A stretch of 64,000 nucleotides of DNA from CAJQGY01 sp964417685 (GTDB lineage: Bacteria; Pseudomonadota; Gammaproteobacteria; Magnimaribacterales; D2472): assembly GCA_964417685.1 (NCBI GenBank), contig CAYQIT010000002.1, positions 147,918 to 211,917 on the forward strand, read 5' to 3'. The position numbers and the translations under genes were made by a program. Shown here piece after piece: positions 8,021 to 17,112 of the stretch. How positions within the stretch are numbered: position 1 is the first letter of the stretch; each line of letters begins with the position of its first letter. The notes beneath the pieces were generated by a model. It was not told the DNA's origin. It was given only the letters and a program-made list of their open reading frames with translations, and ran no database searches.

Positions 8021-8023
8021 CTT

Positions 8024-9391
8024 ATGTCAGATATTTCAATAGACCAAAATAATCAAGCTAGAGAAGCTGAAAGAGCCGTGCTCGGAGGCCTAATGCTTGA
8101 AACTCATAGGTTTGATACAGTCATACAAGTTATTACCGAAACTGATTTCCAGGGCAAAGATCATCAAATTATATTTGAATCTATGTCAGAGCTTGTAAAT
8201 GAAAACAAGCCATTAGATCCATTAACGGTCTCTGAAAAACTAGATAATAGTAACAACCTAAATAGAGTAGGTGGAAAAAACTATTTAATTGAGCTTGCAA
8301 CCTCAACTCCATCAGCTGCCAATCTTGAAGCCTATGCTGAGATAATAAGACAGAGGTCTATATCTAGAAAACTTATGCAGGCTAACTCCGAGATTACAGA
8401 TTTAATTAACAATCCTCAGGGTCAGAATGGTGAAGAGCTTTTAGATCATGCTGAAAGATTAATCTTCTCTTTAAATGATGAAACAAGTCAAAATGATTCA
8501 TCTCTTCAGTCAATGAAAGAATTAATTCCATCGACTATGGATAGATTGCATGAGCTTTCTAATAAAAAGGGTGGGTTGATAGGCTCCTCAACAGGTTTTA
8601 CAGATTTAGATAAAAAGCTACAAGGAATTCAGAATGGTGATTTGATAATTGTTGCTGGTCGTCCAAGTATGGGTAAAACATCATTTGCAATGAATATAGC
8701 TGAAAACGTTCTTACGAATGACGATACTGATGGAGCAGTTTTAATTTTTAGTTTAGAGATGCCAGGTGAATCACTTACAACAAGAATGTTGTCTGGAATG
8801 AGCAAGCTTGATCAACAAAATGTTAGATCTGGTATGTTAAGAGATGATCAGCTGAAAATTCTTTTAGAAGAGGGAGAAAGATTAAAGAATTTACCTCTAT
8901 GGATTGATGATAGTTCGCTTTTAACGCCAATGGAGCTCAGAGCTAAGGCTCGAAGGCTGGCAAGATCTGAGGGAGGACTATCTTTAATAGTTGTTGATTA
9001 TCTTCAGTTAATGCAACTTCCAACATCTGCCGAAAATCGTGTGAATCAAATCTCTGAAATATCAAGGTCATTAAAATCCTTAGCAAAAGAGCTTGATGTT
9101 CCTGTTGTAGCTTTATCTCAGCTGAATAGAGCAGTAGAGCAAAGACCAAACAAAAGACCAATAATGGCTGATTTAAGAGACTCTGGAGCAATAGAACAAG
9201 ATGCAGATGTTATTTTGTTTATATATAGAGATGAAGTTTATAATGAAGATTCTGAACAGGGCAACAAAGCCGAAATAATTATAGGTAAACAAAGAAATGG
9301 TCCTATAGGTACTGTTCATCTTACTTTCCTTAAAGAATACACAAGATTTGAAAACTTTTCTAATGATGGGTTCTACGATTCTTTTGAATGA
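8024..9391 (+). CDS. dnaB: replicative DNA helicase DnaB
   Basis: Hexameric 5'-3' replication fork helicase. The 455 residues contain the N-terminal primase-interacting domain (starting around EAERAVLGGLM), a linker, and the RecA-like motor with Walker A GRPSMGKT (about residue 210), Walker B region LIVVDYLQLM, and the ADLRDSGAIEQDADVILF segment typical of DnaB. No intein is present. The gene overlaps alr by 4 bp, as in Pseudomonas where dnaB and alr are also adjacent. Confidence 0.97.
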   Translation: MSDISIDQNNQAREAERAVLGGLMLETHRFDTVIQVITETDFQGKDHQIIFESMSELVNENKPLDPLTVSEKLDNSNNLNRVGGKNYLIELATSTPSAANLEAYAEIIRQRSISRKLMQANSEITDLINNPQGQNGEELLDHAERLIFSLNDETSQNDSSLQSMKELIPSTMDRLHELSNKKGGLIGSSTGFTDLDKKLQGIQNGDLIIVAGRPSMGKTSFAMNIAENVLTNDDTDGAVLIFSLEMPGESLTTRMLSGMSKLDQQNVRSGMLRDDQLKILLEEGERLKNLPLWIDDSSLLTPMELRAKARRLARSEGGLSLIVVDYLQLMQLPTSAENRVNQISEISRSLKSLAKELDVPVVALSQLNRAVEQRPNKRPIMADLRDSGAIEQDADVILFIYRDEVYNEDSEQGNKAEIIIGKQRNGPIGTVHLTFLKEYTRFENFSNDGFYDSFE

Positions 9392-10443
9392 CCTCGCTTA
9401 AATCAGAATTATTAATTGACCCATCCATAATCCAAGAAAATATTCTTTATATAAAGAGTTTAATGCCAAAAGACAGCAAATTTATGGCTGTAATAAAGTC
9501 AGATGCTTATGGTCACATCATGGAGAACTTAATTAAAACTATTGATAGTCATGTAGATGGATATGGAACGGTTAGAATTGAAGAGGCTATAAGAATTAGA
9601 AATAAATCAAATAAAAAAATCTTATTAATGACAGGAGTATATTCTGACAAAGATCTTGACCTGGCCTCGAAACATAATTTTGATTTAGTTGTGCATAATC
9701 AGACCCAATTTAATTTAATCCAAGAGAATGATTACTATAAAAACCTATGGTTCAAAGTTAATACTGGCATGAATAGACTGGGTTTCGAAGAACAGCATTT
9801 TTTAGATATATATAATAAAAATCTTCAAGATAAAAAGATTGTTCTCATGTCGCATATGGCATCATCATCTGATCCAAAAAAACACAGCAACCAAGAACAG
9901 CTATCAAGATTTAATAACATTGCCAATCAGCTAGATGGAGCTTTTGAAAAGAGCATAGCAAATACTGGTTGTATTTTTAATTTTCCTGAACATTGTTATG
10001 ACTGGGTTAGATGTGGTATTGGTATATTTGGTGGTTACGCAGGTTCGCACCAGCTTAAAACAGCTATGACTTTAAGATCACCAATTGTTGATATAAGAGA
10101 AATTAAAAAAGGCGATTCCGTAGGGTACGATGGAAGAGCAATAGCTGAAAGTGACATGAGAATTGCAACAGTATATATAGGTTATGCTGATGGTTTAGCC
10201 CAAAACCTAAAGGATGGAACCCTAACTCATGTTAATAACAAACCTGCAAAAATATTTGGAAAAGTTAGTATGGATCTTACAACCATTGATGTCACGAATC
10301 ACGAAGATTGCAAAATTGGTGATTTTTGCGAAATTTTCTCACCAGAATCTAGTATTAATAATGTTTCCATACCCAACGATCTAATATCCTACGATCTTAT
10401 GATTAGAATTAAATCTAGAGTAGAAAAAAAGTACATCAATTAG
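9388..10443 (+). CDS. alr: alanine racemase (PLP-dependent)
   Basis: Interconverts L- and D-alanine, supplying Ddl. The 351 residues have the PLP lysine in AVIKSDAYGH (Lys37), the TGMNRLGF segment of the barrel, and the C-terminal domain VGYDGR containing the second catalytic base, Tyr, followed by GYADGL. The length is normal. The start overlaps the dnaB stop, implying coupling. Alr rather than a YggS-type PLP protein is supported by the presence of the C-terminal beta domain with Tyr and KVSMDLTTIDV. Confidence 0.95.
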   Translation: MTSLKSELLIDPSIIQENILYIKSLMPKDSKFMAVIKSDAYGHIMENLIKTIDSHVDGYGTVRIEEAIRIRNKSNKKILLMTGVYSDKDLDLASKHNFDLVVHNQTQFNLIQENDYYKNLWFKVNTGMNRLGFEEQHFLDIYNKNLQDKKIVLMSHMASSSDPKKHSNQEQLSRFNNIANQLDGAFEKSIANTGCIFNFPEHCYDWVRCGIGIFGGYAGSHQLKTAMTLRSPIVDIREIKKGDSVGYDGRAIAESDMRIATVYIGYADGLAQNLKDGTLTHVNNKPAKIFGKVSMDLTTIDVTNHEDCKIGDFCEIFSPESSINNVSIPNDLISYDLMIRIKSRVEKKYIN

Positions 10444-10515
10444 TTAAATAAGCTTTTTAATATTCCACTATTAATCCATATCTGTTATTCTGTTATCCCA
10501 TCATGATTGCATTAA

Positions 10516-12150
10516 ATGATGGCAAAAACTAAATACATTTTCGTTACTGGTGGAGTAGTTTCCTCTCTAGGAAAAGGTATAGCAGCAGCATCCTTAGGCG
10601 CTCTTCTTGAATCAAGAGGTCTTTCAGTTTCTCTTATAAAAGTTGATCCATATATAAATGTAGATCCTGGAACCATGAGCCCATTCCAACATGGAGAAGT
10701 TTTTGTTACTAATGATGGAACTGAAACTGATCTTGATTTAGGTCATTATGAGCGTTTTGTAAGATACCAAGCATCTAATAAGAATAATTTCACTGCAGGA
10801 AAAGTTTATGAAACAGTTATCAGGAATGAAAGAAAAGGTAAATATTTAGGTGGAACAGTTCAGGTAATCCCTCACATTACTAATGAAATAAAACAAAGGA
10901 TTAAAGCAGGTGGTCTTGGAAAGGATATTGCAATTGTTGAAATAGGTGGAACCGTTGGTGATATAGAAAGCCAACCTTTTGTTGAAGCTATAAGACAAAT
11001 GGTATTAGAACTTCCAAAAACATCATCAGCTGTTGTTCATTTAACATTAGTTCCATTTATTAAAGTATCAGGTGAATTAAAAACAAAACCCACTCAACAT
11101 TCTGTCAAAGAGCTAAGGTCATTAGGGATAAGCCCAGACTGCTTGATATGCAGGTCTGAACAAGAGCTTCCCAAAGATGAAAAGAAAAAGATAGCTCTAT
11201 TTTGTTCTGTTGATCAAGAGAATGTAATCTCAATGCATGATGTCCAAACCGTTTACTCAATACCTTTATTGTTAAATAAACAGAAAGTTGATGACATAAT
11301 TTTAAAAAAATTAAATATTAAAACTCACAAACCAAAACTTGCAGATTGGAAAAGAGTTGTTAAGGCTAGTCTTAATCCAGAAAGAGAGGTGAATATTGCT
11401 TTTGTTGGAAAATACACAGAGCTACAAGACTCATACAAATCAATCAATGAAGCCTTGGAGCATGCTGGAATAAAGCATAAGACAAGGGTAAATATAAATT
11501 TCGTGTTGGCTGAAACAATAACATCAAGAAATGTAAAAAAATTAATTGGAAAACATGATGCAGTTCTGGTGCCTGGAGGTTTTGGACAAAGGGGTGTAGA
11601 AGGTATGATTCTGGCTTGTAAATATGCAAGAGAAAATCAAATCCCTTATTTGGGTATTTGTCTTGGTATGCAGGTAGCAATTATAGAGTACTGTAGAAAT
11701 GTGCTAGGTTTGAAAGATGCAAATAGCACCGAATTTGATTCTAAAACAAAGAATCCAGTAATAGCACTTATCACTGAATGGAGTGATAGATCTGGCAAAA
11801 AGGAAGTAAGAAATAAAGATTCTGATCTAGGAGGAACTATGCGACTAGGTGGACAGCTTTGTAAACTTCAGAAAAGCTCAAATGCTTATAAAATGTATAA
11901 GAAACTTGAAATTGTTGAAAGGCACAGACACAGATATGAAGTTAATCCATTCTATAAAGATGCAATGTCTAGTGCTGGGCTGTCTATCGTTGGAACCTCT
12001 AGCGATAAAAAGCTAGTAGAAATGATAGAAATCAATAACCATAAGTGGTTCCTAGCATGTCAATTTCATCCTGAGTTCACTTCCAATCCTAGAGATGGTC
12101 ACCCTATATTTAATAGTTATATAAAGAGTACAATAAAGCATGAAAAATGA
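10516..12150 (+). CDS. pyrG: CTP synthase
   Basis: Converts UTP to CTP using glutamine. The 544 residues comprise the synthetase domain (N-terminal FVTGGVVSSLGKGI, then the DPYINVDPGTMSP and GGTVGDIES motifs) and the class I glutamine amidotransferase domain with the Cys nucleophile in GICLGMQ and the catalytic His-Glu in HPEF near the C-terminus. Two ATGs in tandem (10516, 10519) are possible starts; neither has a clear ribosome site. pyrG-kdsA-eno-ftsB is the Pseudomonas-type order, and it overlaps kdsA by 11 bp. Confidence 0.97.
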   Translation: MMAKTKYIFVTGGVVSSLGKGIAAASLGALLESRGLSVSLIKVDPYINVDPGTMSPFQHGEVFVTNDGTETDLDLGHYERFVRYQASNKNNFTAGKVYETVIRNERKGKYLGGTVQVIPHITNEIKQRIKAGGLGKDIAIVEIGGTVGDIESQPFVEAIRQMVLELPKTSSAVVHLTLVPFIKVSGELKTKPTQHSVKELRSLGISPDCLICRSEQELPKDEKKKIALFCSVDQENVISMHDVQTVYSIPLLLNKQKVDDIILKKLNIKTHKPKLADWKRVVKASLNPEREVNIAFVGKYTELQDSYKSINEALEHAGIKHKTRVNINFVLAETITSRNVKKLIGKHDAVLVPGGFGQRGVEGMILACKYARENQIPYLGICLGMQVAIIEYCRNVLGLKDANSTEFDSKTKNPVIALITEWSDRSGKKEVRNKDSDLGGTMRLGGQLCKLQKSSNAYKMYKKLEIVERHRHRYEVNPFYKDAMSSAGLSIVGTSSDKKLVEMIEINNHKWFLACQFHPEFTSNPRDGHPIFNSYIKSTIKHEK

Positions 12151-12979
12151 AATAAAACTTAGAGATTTTACAATCGGAAATAATGAAAACCTATCACTAA
12201 TGGGTGGTATGAATGTATTAGAATCAAGAGATATAGCAATGAATGTGGCTGAAGAATTTGTAAAAGCATCTGAAGCTCTTAATATAAATTATATTTTTAA
12301 AGGTTCTTATGACAAAGCTAACCGCAGTTCTATAAATTCATTCAGAGGACCTGGAGTAGAAGAGGGTTTAAAAATTCTTCAAGAGATAAGAGACACTTTT
12401 GATATACCTGTAATAACAGACATTCATGAGCCTGACCAAGCAAAGCCAGTAAGTGAAATTTGTGAAATTGTTCAGATTCCTGCCTTTCTTGCTAGGCAGA
12501 CTGATTTGGTAACTGCTGCTGCAAAAACTAATTCAATAATTCAATTTAAAAAACCACAGTTTTTATCTGCTCCTGAGATGAAAAATACTATTGAGAAATG
12601 TATTTCTGCAGGTAATGAAAAAATTACTTTGTGTGAAAGGGGTAACTCATTCGGATACAATAATTTGATTGTTGATACTTTGAATTTTCAAATACTTAAA
12701 AACCTGTCAAAGCCTGTTATCTTTGATGTAACCCACTCACTTCAACTTCCTGGGGGTCTGGGAAATGCTGCTGGTGGCAGAAGAGAGTTTTTGCTAAGTC
12801 TAGCTAAAGCTGGTATCTCTCAAGGAATTGCTGGTTTATTTTTGGAGGCTCATCCCAATCCTGATGAAGCTAAGTGTGATGGACCATGTGCTCTGAAATT
12901 AGATATGGTCAAACCATTTTTGAAACAAATAAAAGAACTTGATGATTTCGTAAAGTCACAAGAAACTTTTAAAATTTAA
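12140..12979 (+). CDS. kdsA: 3-deoxy-D-manno-octulosonate 8-phosphate synthase
   Basis: Condenses arabinose 5-phosphate and phosphoenolpyruvate to Kdo-8-P for lipopolysaccharide inner core. The 279-residue length is standard. Visible motifs are KGSYDKANRSS, PVITDIHEP, QIPAFLARQTDL, CERGNSFGYNN and FDVTHSLQLPGG, all characteristic of KdsA rather than of DAHP synthase. Its presence shows that the organism makes an LPS-bearing outer membrane. PEP is produced by the enolase encoded next, 7 bp downstream. Confidence 0.97.
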   Translation: MKNEIKLRDFTIGNNENLSLMGGMNVLESRDIAMNVAEEFVKASEALNINYIFKGSYDKANRSSINSFRGPGVEEGLKILQEIRDTFDIPVITDIHEPDQAKPVSEICEIVQIPAFLARQTDLVTAAAKTNSIIQFKKPQFLSAPEMKNTIEKCISAGNEKITLCERGNSFGYNNLIVDTLNFQILKNLSKPVIFDVTHSLQLPGGLGNAAGGRREFLLSLAKAGISQGIAGLFLEAHPNPDEAKCDGPCALKLDMVKPFLKQIKELDDFVKSQETFKI

Positions 12980-12986
12980 AATAATT

Positions 12987-14264
12987 ATGTCAACAATCAC
13001 TTCTGTTAAAGCCATTCAGGTATTAGATTCTAGAGGCCTGCCGACTGTTTCTTGTTCAATAAAATTAAGTGATGGTAGCTATGCATCAGCAATCGTTCCA
13101 AGCGGGGCGTCAACGGGAACTAAAGAAGCTCTTGAGTTAAGAGATGGAACTGGTGCTTATTTGGGTAAAGGAGTCCAGAAAGCTGTAACAAATATTAATA
13201 ATATTATTGCTCCAGCAATAATAAATCTTGATCCAGAAAAACAAGCTGAGATTGATAAAATAATAATAGATCTTGATGGTACAAGTGATAAATCGAAGCT
13301 TGGCGCTAATGCTATTTTAGCTGTTTCACTAGCAATCTCTCATGTTGCAGCAAAAAGCAAAAATATAGATCTTTTTGAGCATTTTTCATCAATTTTTAAA
13401 GATATCACAGGCAATACACCTTCAAAGTCTTTGCCAATGCCTATGCTGAATATCCTCAACGGAGGGGAGCATGCAGATAATAATATCGATATTCAGGAAT
13501 TTATGATAATTCCATCAAATGCTAAGAGCTTTCAAGAAGCCATGCGATGGTCAAGTGAAATATATTGGAATCTTAAAAATATTTTAAAAAAACAATCCCT
13601 GTCAACAGCAGTAGGTGACGAGGGTGGTTTTGCTCCAAATTTAAAATCTAATGAAGAAGCTTTAAGTCTAATTCTTGATTCAATTAGTAAATCTGGTTTA
13701 GTGCCAGGAGAAGATGTATTTTTAGCTCTTGATTGTGCGTCTAGCGAATTTTACGATGGCAAAAATTATAACCTGAAAGGTGAAGGTAGATCGCTTTCCT
13801 CTGATGAATTTGTCTCCTATCTTGAGGAGTTAGTAAATAAGTATCCAATCATTTCCATTGAAGATGGTATGGATGAAAACGACTTTGATGGCTGGAAGCT
13901 ATTAACAGATAGAATTGGCAAAAAATGCCAGCTTGTTGGAGATGACTTGTTTGTTACAAATAAGACTATTTTTCAACAAGGGATTGATTTGGGGCTTGGA
14001 AACTCTATTTTGGTAAAATTTAATCAAATTGGAACTATATCTGAAACAATGGAAACCATTCACTTAGCTAACACCAATGGCTATTCATCAATTATTTCCC
14101 ATAGATCTGGGGAAACTGAAGATACAACGATTTCTGATTTAGCTGTTGGTCTTGGAACAGGGCAGATTAAAACCGGAGCACCATGTAGATCCGATAGGGT
14201 TGCTAAATACAACAGAATTTTATGGATTGAATCAGATTCAGAGAATATTAAATTATCTGAATGA
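12987..14264 (+). CDS. eno: enolase
   Basis: Glycolytic 2-phosphoglycerate dehydratase. The 425 residues begin with ITSVKAIQVLDSRGLPTV and contain GANAILAVSLA, the PMPMLNILNGGEHADN stretch, GDEGGFAPN, the metal-ligand segment SIEDGMDENDFDGW, LVGDDLFVTN and the C-terminal SHRSGETED. All are intact. It overlaps ftsB by 4 bp. Linkage to pyrG upstream and ftsB downstream is the common proteobacterial arrangement. Confidence 0.98.
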   Translation: MSTITSVKAIQVLDSRGLPTVSCSIKLSDGSYASAIVPSGASTGTKEALELRDGTGAYLGKGVQKAVTNINNIIAPAIINLDPEKQAEIDKIIIDLDGTSDKSKLGANAILAVSLAISHVAAKSKNIDLFEHFSSIFKDITGNTPSKSLPMPMLNILNGGEHADNNIDIQEFMIIPSNAKSFQEAMRWSSEIYWNLKNILKKQSLSTAVGDEGGFAPNLKSNEEALSLILDSISKSGLVPGEDVFLALDCASSEFYDGKNYNLKGEGRSLSSDEFVSYLEELVNKYPIISIEDGMDENDFDGWKLLTDRIGKKCQLVGDDLFVTNKTIFQQGIDLGLGNSILVKFNQIGTISETMETIHLANTNGYSSIISHRSGETEDTTISDLAVGLGTGQIKTGAPCRSDRVAKYNRILWIESDSENIKLSE

Positions 14265-14563
14265 GCAGATTCTTAAACTTATCAATTGCACTTTTATCAA
14301 TTCTGCTTTTAATTCTTCTGTATTCTGTGTTATTTGGTGTTAATAGTTATCAAGAAAAGACATTGCTAATTGAACAAAACAATGCCCAAAATATTAAAAA
14401 TGATCAATTAAAAAAAGAAAATGATATATTGGCTTTTGAGATTCAAAATGCTCAAAATTCAGACGAACATATAGAAAACCTAGCTAGGGAAAAACTTGGG
14501 CTAAGTTATCCTGATGAAGAATTTATAACAATTAAAGATTTAGAAAATATTAAAGATGACTAA
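14261..14563 (+). CDS. ftsB: cell division protein FtsB
   Basis: Small bitopic divisome protein forming a complex with FtsL and FtsQ. The 100-residue product has one N-terminal membrane helix (about residues 7-25), then a coiled coil (about 30-70) and the conserved C-terminal ENLAREKLGLSYPDEEFI segment in outline (REKLG then P-EEFI). It overlaps eno by 4 bp and ispDF by 8 bp. Its position between eno and ispD is the usual one. Confidence 0.92.
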   Translation: MSRFLNLSIALLSILLLILLYSVLFGVNSYQEKTLLIEQNNAQNIKNDQLKKENDILAFEIQNAQNSDEHIENLAREKLGLSYPDEEFITIKDLENIKDD

Positions 14564-15695
14564 AAAAACTATACCAGTAATAGTGCCTGCAGCTGGAATA
14601 GGCTCACGATTTGAAAACGACATACCAAAACAATATTTTAAGTTAGATGCATTAACCGTAATCGAGACGACAATAAGAGAGTTGCTAAATTCTAATATAG
14701 TTGAAAGGATTGTTATTTGCGTTGCAGACAATGATAAGTTCATTGAGCAGCAGAATTTTTATGATGATCCCAAAATCAAAATTATTAAAGGAGGCTTAAC
14801 AAGAGCTCAGTCAGTTTTTAATGCATTAAACGATCCGGTTATGGAGGATTATGACTATGTTGCTATTCATGATGCCGCTAGGCCAAACTTCTCCAACACA
14901 GACTTAAGTAGCATGCATGATAAATTAATTAATGAAAAACTAGATGGCATTTATCCTTATATACAACTAACAGACTCTTTAAAGTCCTATCAAAGTGGAA
15001 CAGTCAATAAAGATGAATTTTATTTTGCTCAAACACCCCAGGTCTGCAAAAAAAGCTCAATACATACTGCTCTAAAAAATTGTTTAAATAATAATATTGA
15101 AGTTCCGGATGAATCTTTTGCTCTTGAGCATTCCCAATTTTTAGTTGATAAAGTTCAAGGACAAAGAAATAACATTAAGATTACCTTCAAAGAAGATATT
15201 GACCTAATTTCTAAATTTCTTACAAGAACAGGCACCGGTTACGATCTTCATAAGTATAAGGACGGAAAAGGTATTCTCCTTGGGGGACACTTGATACCAT
15301 GTGAATATAGTATTGTTGCTCATTCAGATGGAGATGTTCTGCTCCATTCTTTAGCTGACTCAATTCTAGGAGCTTCTGCGCTTGGAGATATTGGGATGTT
15401 TTTCTCTGATACAGATCTTGCAAATAAAGGTTTAGATAGCTCAAAAATTATAGATTTTTGTTTGTTAGAAATAGCTGATATTGGATTTGAAATATTTAAT
15501 GTTGATATAACTGTTATATGCGAGTTACCGAAAATAAATCCTCACAGAAATCAGATATTAGAAAGTTTAAGCAAGATATTAAAAATAAACGTAAATAAAA
15601 TTGGTTTAAAAGCAACCACGTCAGAAAAGCTTGGTATTATTGGTAACAATCAAGCAATTGCAGTCCAGACACTAACTAATCTAAAGAAAATATGA
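14556..15695 (+). CDS. ispDF: fused IspD-IspF, two steps of the MEP isoprenoid pathway
   Basis: One 379-residue frame carries both enzymes. Residues 1 to about 222 are IspD, the cytidylyltransferase that makes CDP-methylerythritol (PAAGIGSRF, PKQYFKL, HDAARPNFS, QTPQVCK). Residues about 225-379 are IspF, the MEcPP synthase, with metal ligands in GYDLH, HSDGDVLLHSLADSILGA core residues, DIGMFFSD, and the C-terminal TTSEKLG. In most gammaproteobacteria the two genes are separate or merely overlap. No frameshift is involved. ispG of the same pathway is at 43489. It overlaps ftsB and surE, so it is coupled at both ends. Confidence 0.95.
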   Translation: MTKKTIPVIVPAAGIGSRFENDIPKQYFKLDALTVIETTIRELLNSNIVERIVICVADNDKFIEQQNFYDDPKIKIIKGGLTRAQSVFNALNDPVMEDYDYVAIHDAARPNFSNTDLSSMHDKLINEKLDGIYPYIQLTDSLKSYQSGTVNKDEFYFAQTPQVCKKSSIHTALKNCLNNNIEVPDESFALEHSQFLVDKVQGQRNNIKITFKEDIDLISKFLTRTGTGYDLHKYKDGKGILLGGHLIPCEYSIVAHSDGDVLLHSLADSILGASALGDIGMFFSDTDLANKGLDSSKIIDFCLLEIADIGFEIFNVDITVICELPKINPHRNQILESLSKILKINVNKIGLKATTSEKLGIIGNNQAIAVQTLTNLKKI

Positions 15696-16432
15696 AAATA
15701 CTTCTCACAAATGATGATGGTTATGATGCAGAAAATATTCAGAATCTATTTTTGGAACTTCAAAAAAGTCATGATGTATGGATAGTTGCTCCAAAAAATA
15801 ATTGTAGCGGCATGAGTGCGGCAATTTCATTTTTAAAAGATACAGAAATTGAGCAGGTCAGTGAAAGTATTTTTTCAGTTGATGGTACCCCAGCTGATTG
15901 TACGTATTTTGGATTATTAGGCCTTGTAGACTTTGAATTTGATATTGTTGTTTCTGGTATCAATCACGGAGCAAATATTGGAAATGATGTTTTATATTCT
16001 GGCACAGTCGGTGCTGCAGTTGGTGGTAGAAAATTAAAATATCCACCTATTGCAATATCTGTTGCATCTTATGATGCAAAAGATCCTATATTTATTGCAA
16101 AGAAATCTGTAGAAATTATCGATCTTATTGCAAATTCAGCTAGTGGGTTTAGTGGTAAAGTTTTTAATGTAAACTTACCTGATATAAATGAAGAAGAGTT
16201 CAAAGGTATTAAAATTACCTCTCTCGCCCAAAGAGGTATTCCAAATAAACCTGTCATGATTGAAAAAAACAAAAATGTATCTACCTATAGATACAATTTT
16301 TCTGGAGATCCTATAAAAGGAAATCATTTAACTGATTCAGAGGCAATAAATGATGGATATATTTCAATTTCAATACTAGATTATGACCTTGATAATAACG
16401 AGCTTATAGAAAGCTTTAAAAAGTTTATATGA
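15692..16432 (+). CDS. surE: 5'/3'-nucleotidase SurE
   Basis: Divalent-metal nucleoside monophosphatase. The 246 residues begin with the metal-binding motif LLTNDDGYDAENI and contain the conserved DGTPADCTYFGL and VSGINHGANIGNDVLYSGTVG cores in outline (key N-H-G-N-G-D). truD, normally between ispF and surE, is absent: surE starts inside the last codons of ispDF. It also overlaps pcm by 4 bp. SurE and Pcm are usually linked to the stationary-phase genes nlpD-rpoS, which are not found here. Confidence 0.96.
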   Translation: MKILLTNDDGYDAENIQNLFLELQKSHDVWIVAPKNNCSGMSAAISFLKDTEIEQVSESIFSVDGTPADCTYFGLLGLVDFEFDIVVSGINHGANIGNDVLYSGTVGAAVGGRKLKYPPIAISVASYDAKDPIFIAKKSVEIIDLIANSASGFSGKVFNVNLPDINEEEFKGIKITSLAQRGIPNKPVMIEKNKNVSTYRYNFSGDPIKGNHLTDSEAINDGYISISILDYDLDNNELIESFKKFI

Positions 16433-17112
16433 ACAATTCTGGTTTTACCTTCAGAAGAGTTAGGGAGGAGATGATAGAAAATCTTCTAAACATGGGCATT
16501 AAAGATTTTAGGGTCTTAGATGCAATATCCCAAGTTCCTCGCCATATATTTATTGATGAAGCCTTATGGTCTCGTGCATATGAAAACAGATCAATAACTA
16601 TAGGTTATAAGCAGACCATATCGCAGCCATATATAGTGGCTAGAATGACTGAGCTTTTAATTTCTCATACAAAAGATAGAGGAAAAATTTTTAATGATGT
16701 TTTAGAACTTGGTACGGGATGCGGTTATCAATCTGCAGTCCTTTCTTATTTTTGTGAAAATATTTACTCTGTAGAGAGGATTAAGCCCTTGGTTTCAAAA
16801 GCTAGAGAAAATCTAGCTAATCTAAAAATTAGAAATATTGAAATTATCCATGGAGATGGTTTTACCGACTGGGATAAAAATAAAAAATTTGATGGTGTAA
16901 TATGTGCAGCCGCGCCGCGAGAATATCCTCATGAGCTAGTGGACTCTCTTAATATTTTTGCAAAGATAGTTCTACCAGTAGGAAACTCCTCAAATCAAAA
17001 ATTAAATGTTATTACCAAGATTTCTAAGGATGAAATACATGAGGAAAGTTTTGAGGATGTATCTTTTGTTCCCATGCTGCCAGGTAAATCTTTTGATGGT
17101 TCTGAGTTATGA
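16429..17112 (+). CDS. pcm: protein-L-isoaspartate O-methyltransferase
   Basis: Repairs isoaspartyl residues in aged proteins using SAM. The 227-residue product has the family's N-terminal VPRHIFIDEALW and ISQPYIVARM segments, the SAM-binding LELGTGCGYQSAVL motif (about residues 93-106), and a C-terminal FVPMLPG. Length and motifs are standard. It overlaps surE and the DUF368 gene by 4 bp each, so the three are translated as a unit. Confidence 0.95.
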   Translation: MNNSGFTFRRVREEMIENLLNMGIKDFRVLDAISQVPRHIFIDEALWSRAYENRSITIGYKQTISQPYIVARMTELLISHTKDRGKIFNDVLELGTGCGYQSAVLSYFCENIYSVERIKPLVSKARENLANLKIRNIEIIHGDGFTDWDKNKKFDGVICAAAPREYPHELVDSLNIFAKIVLPVGNSSNQKLNVITKISKDEIHEESFEDVSFVPMLPGKSFDGSEL

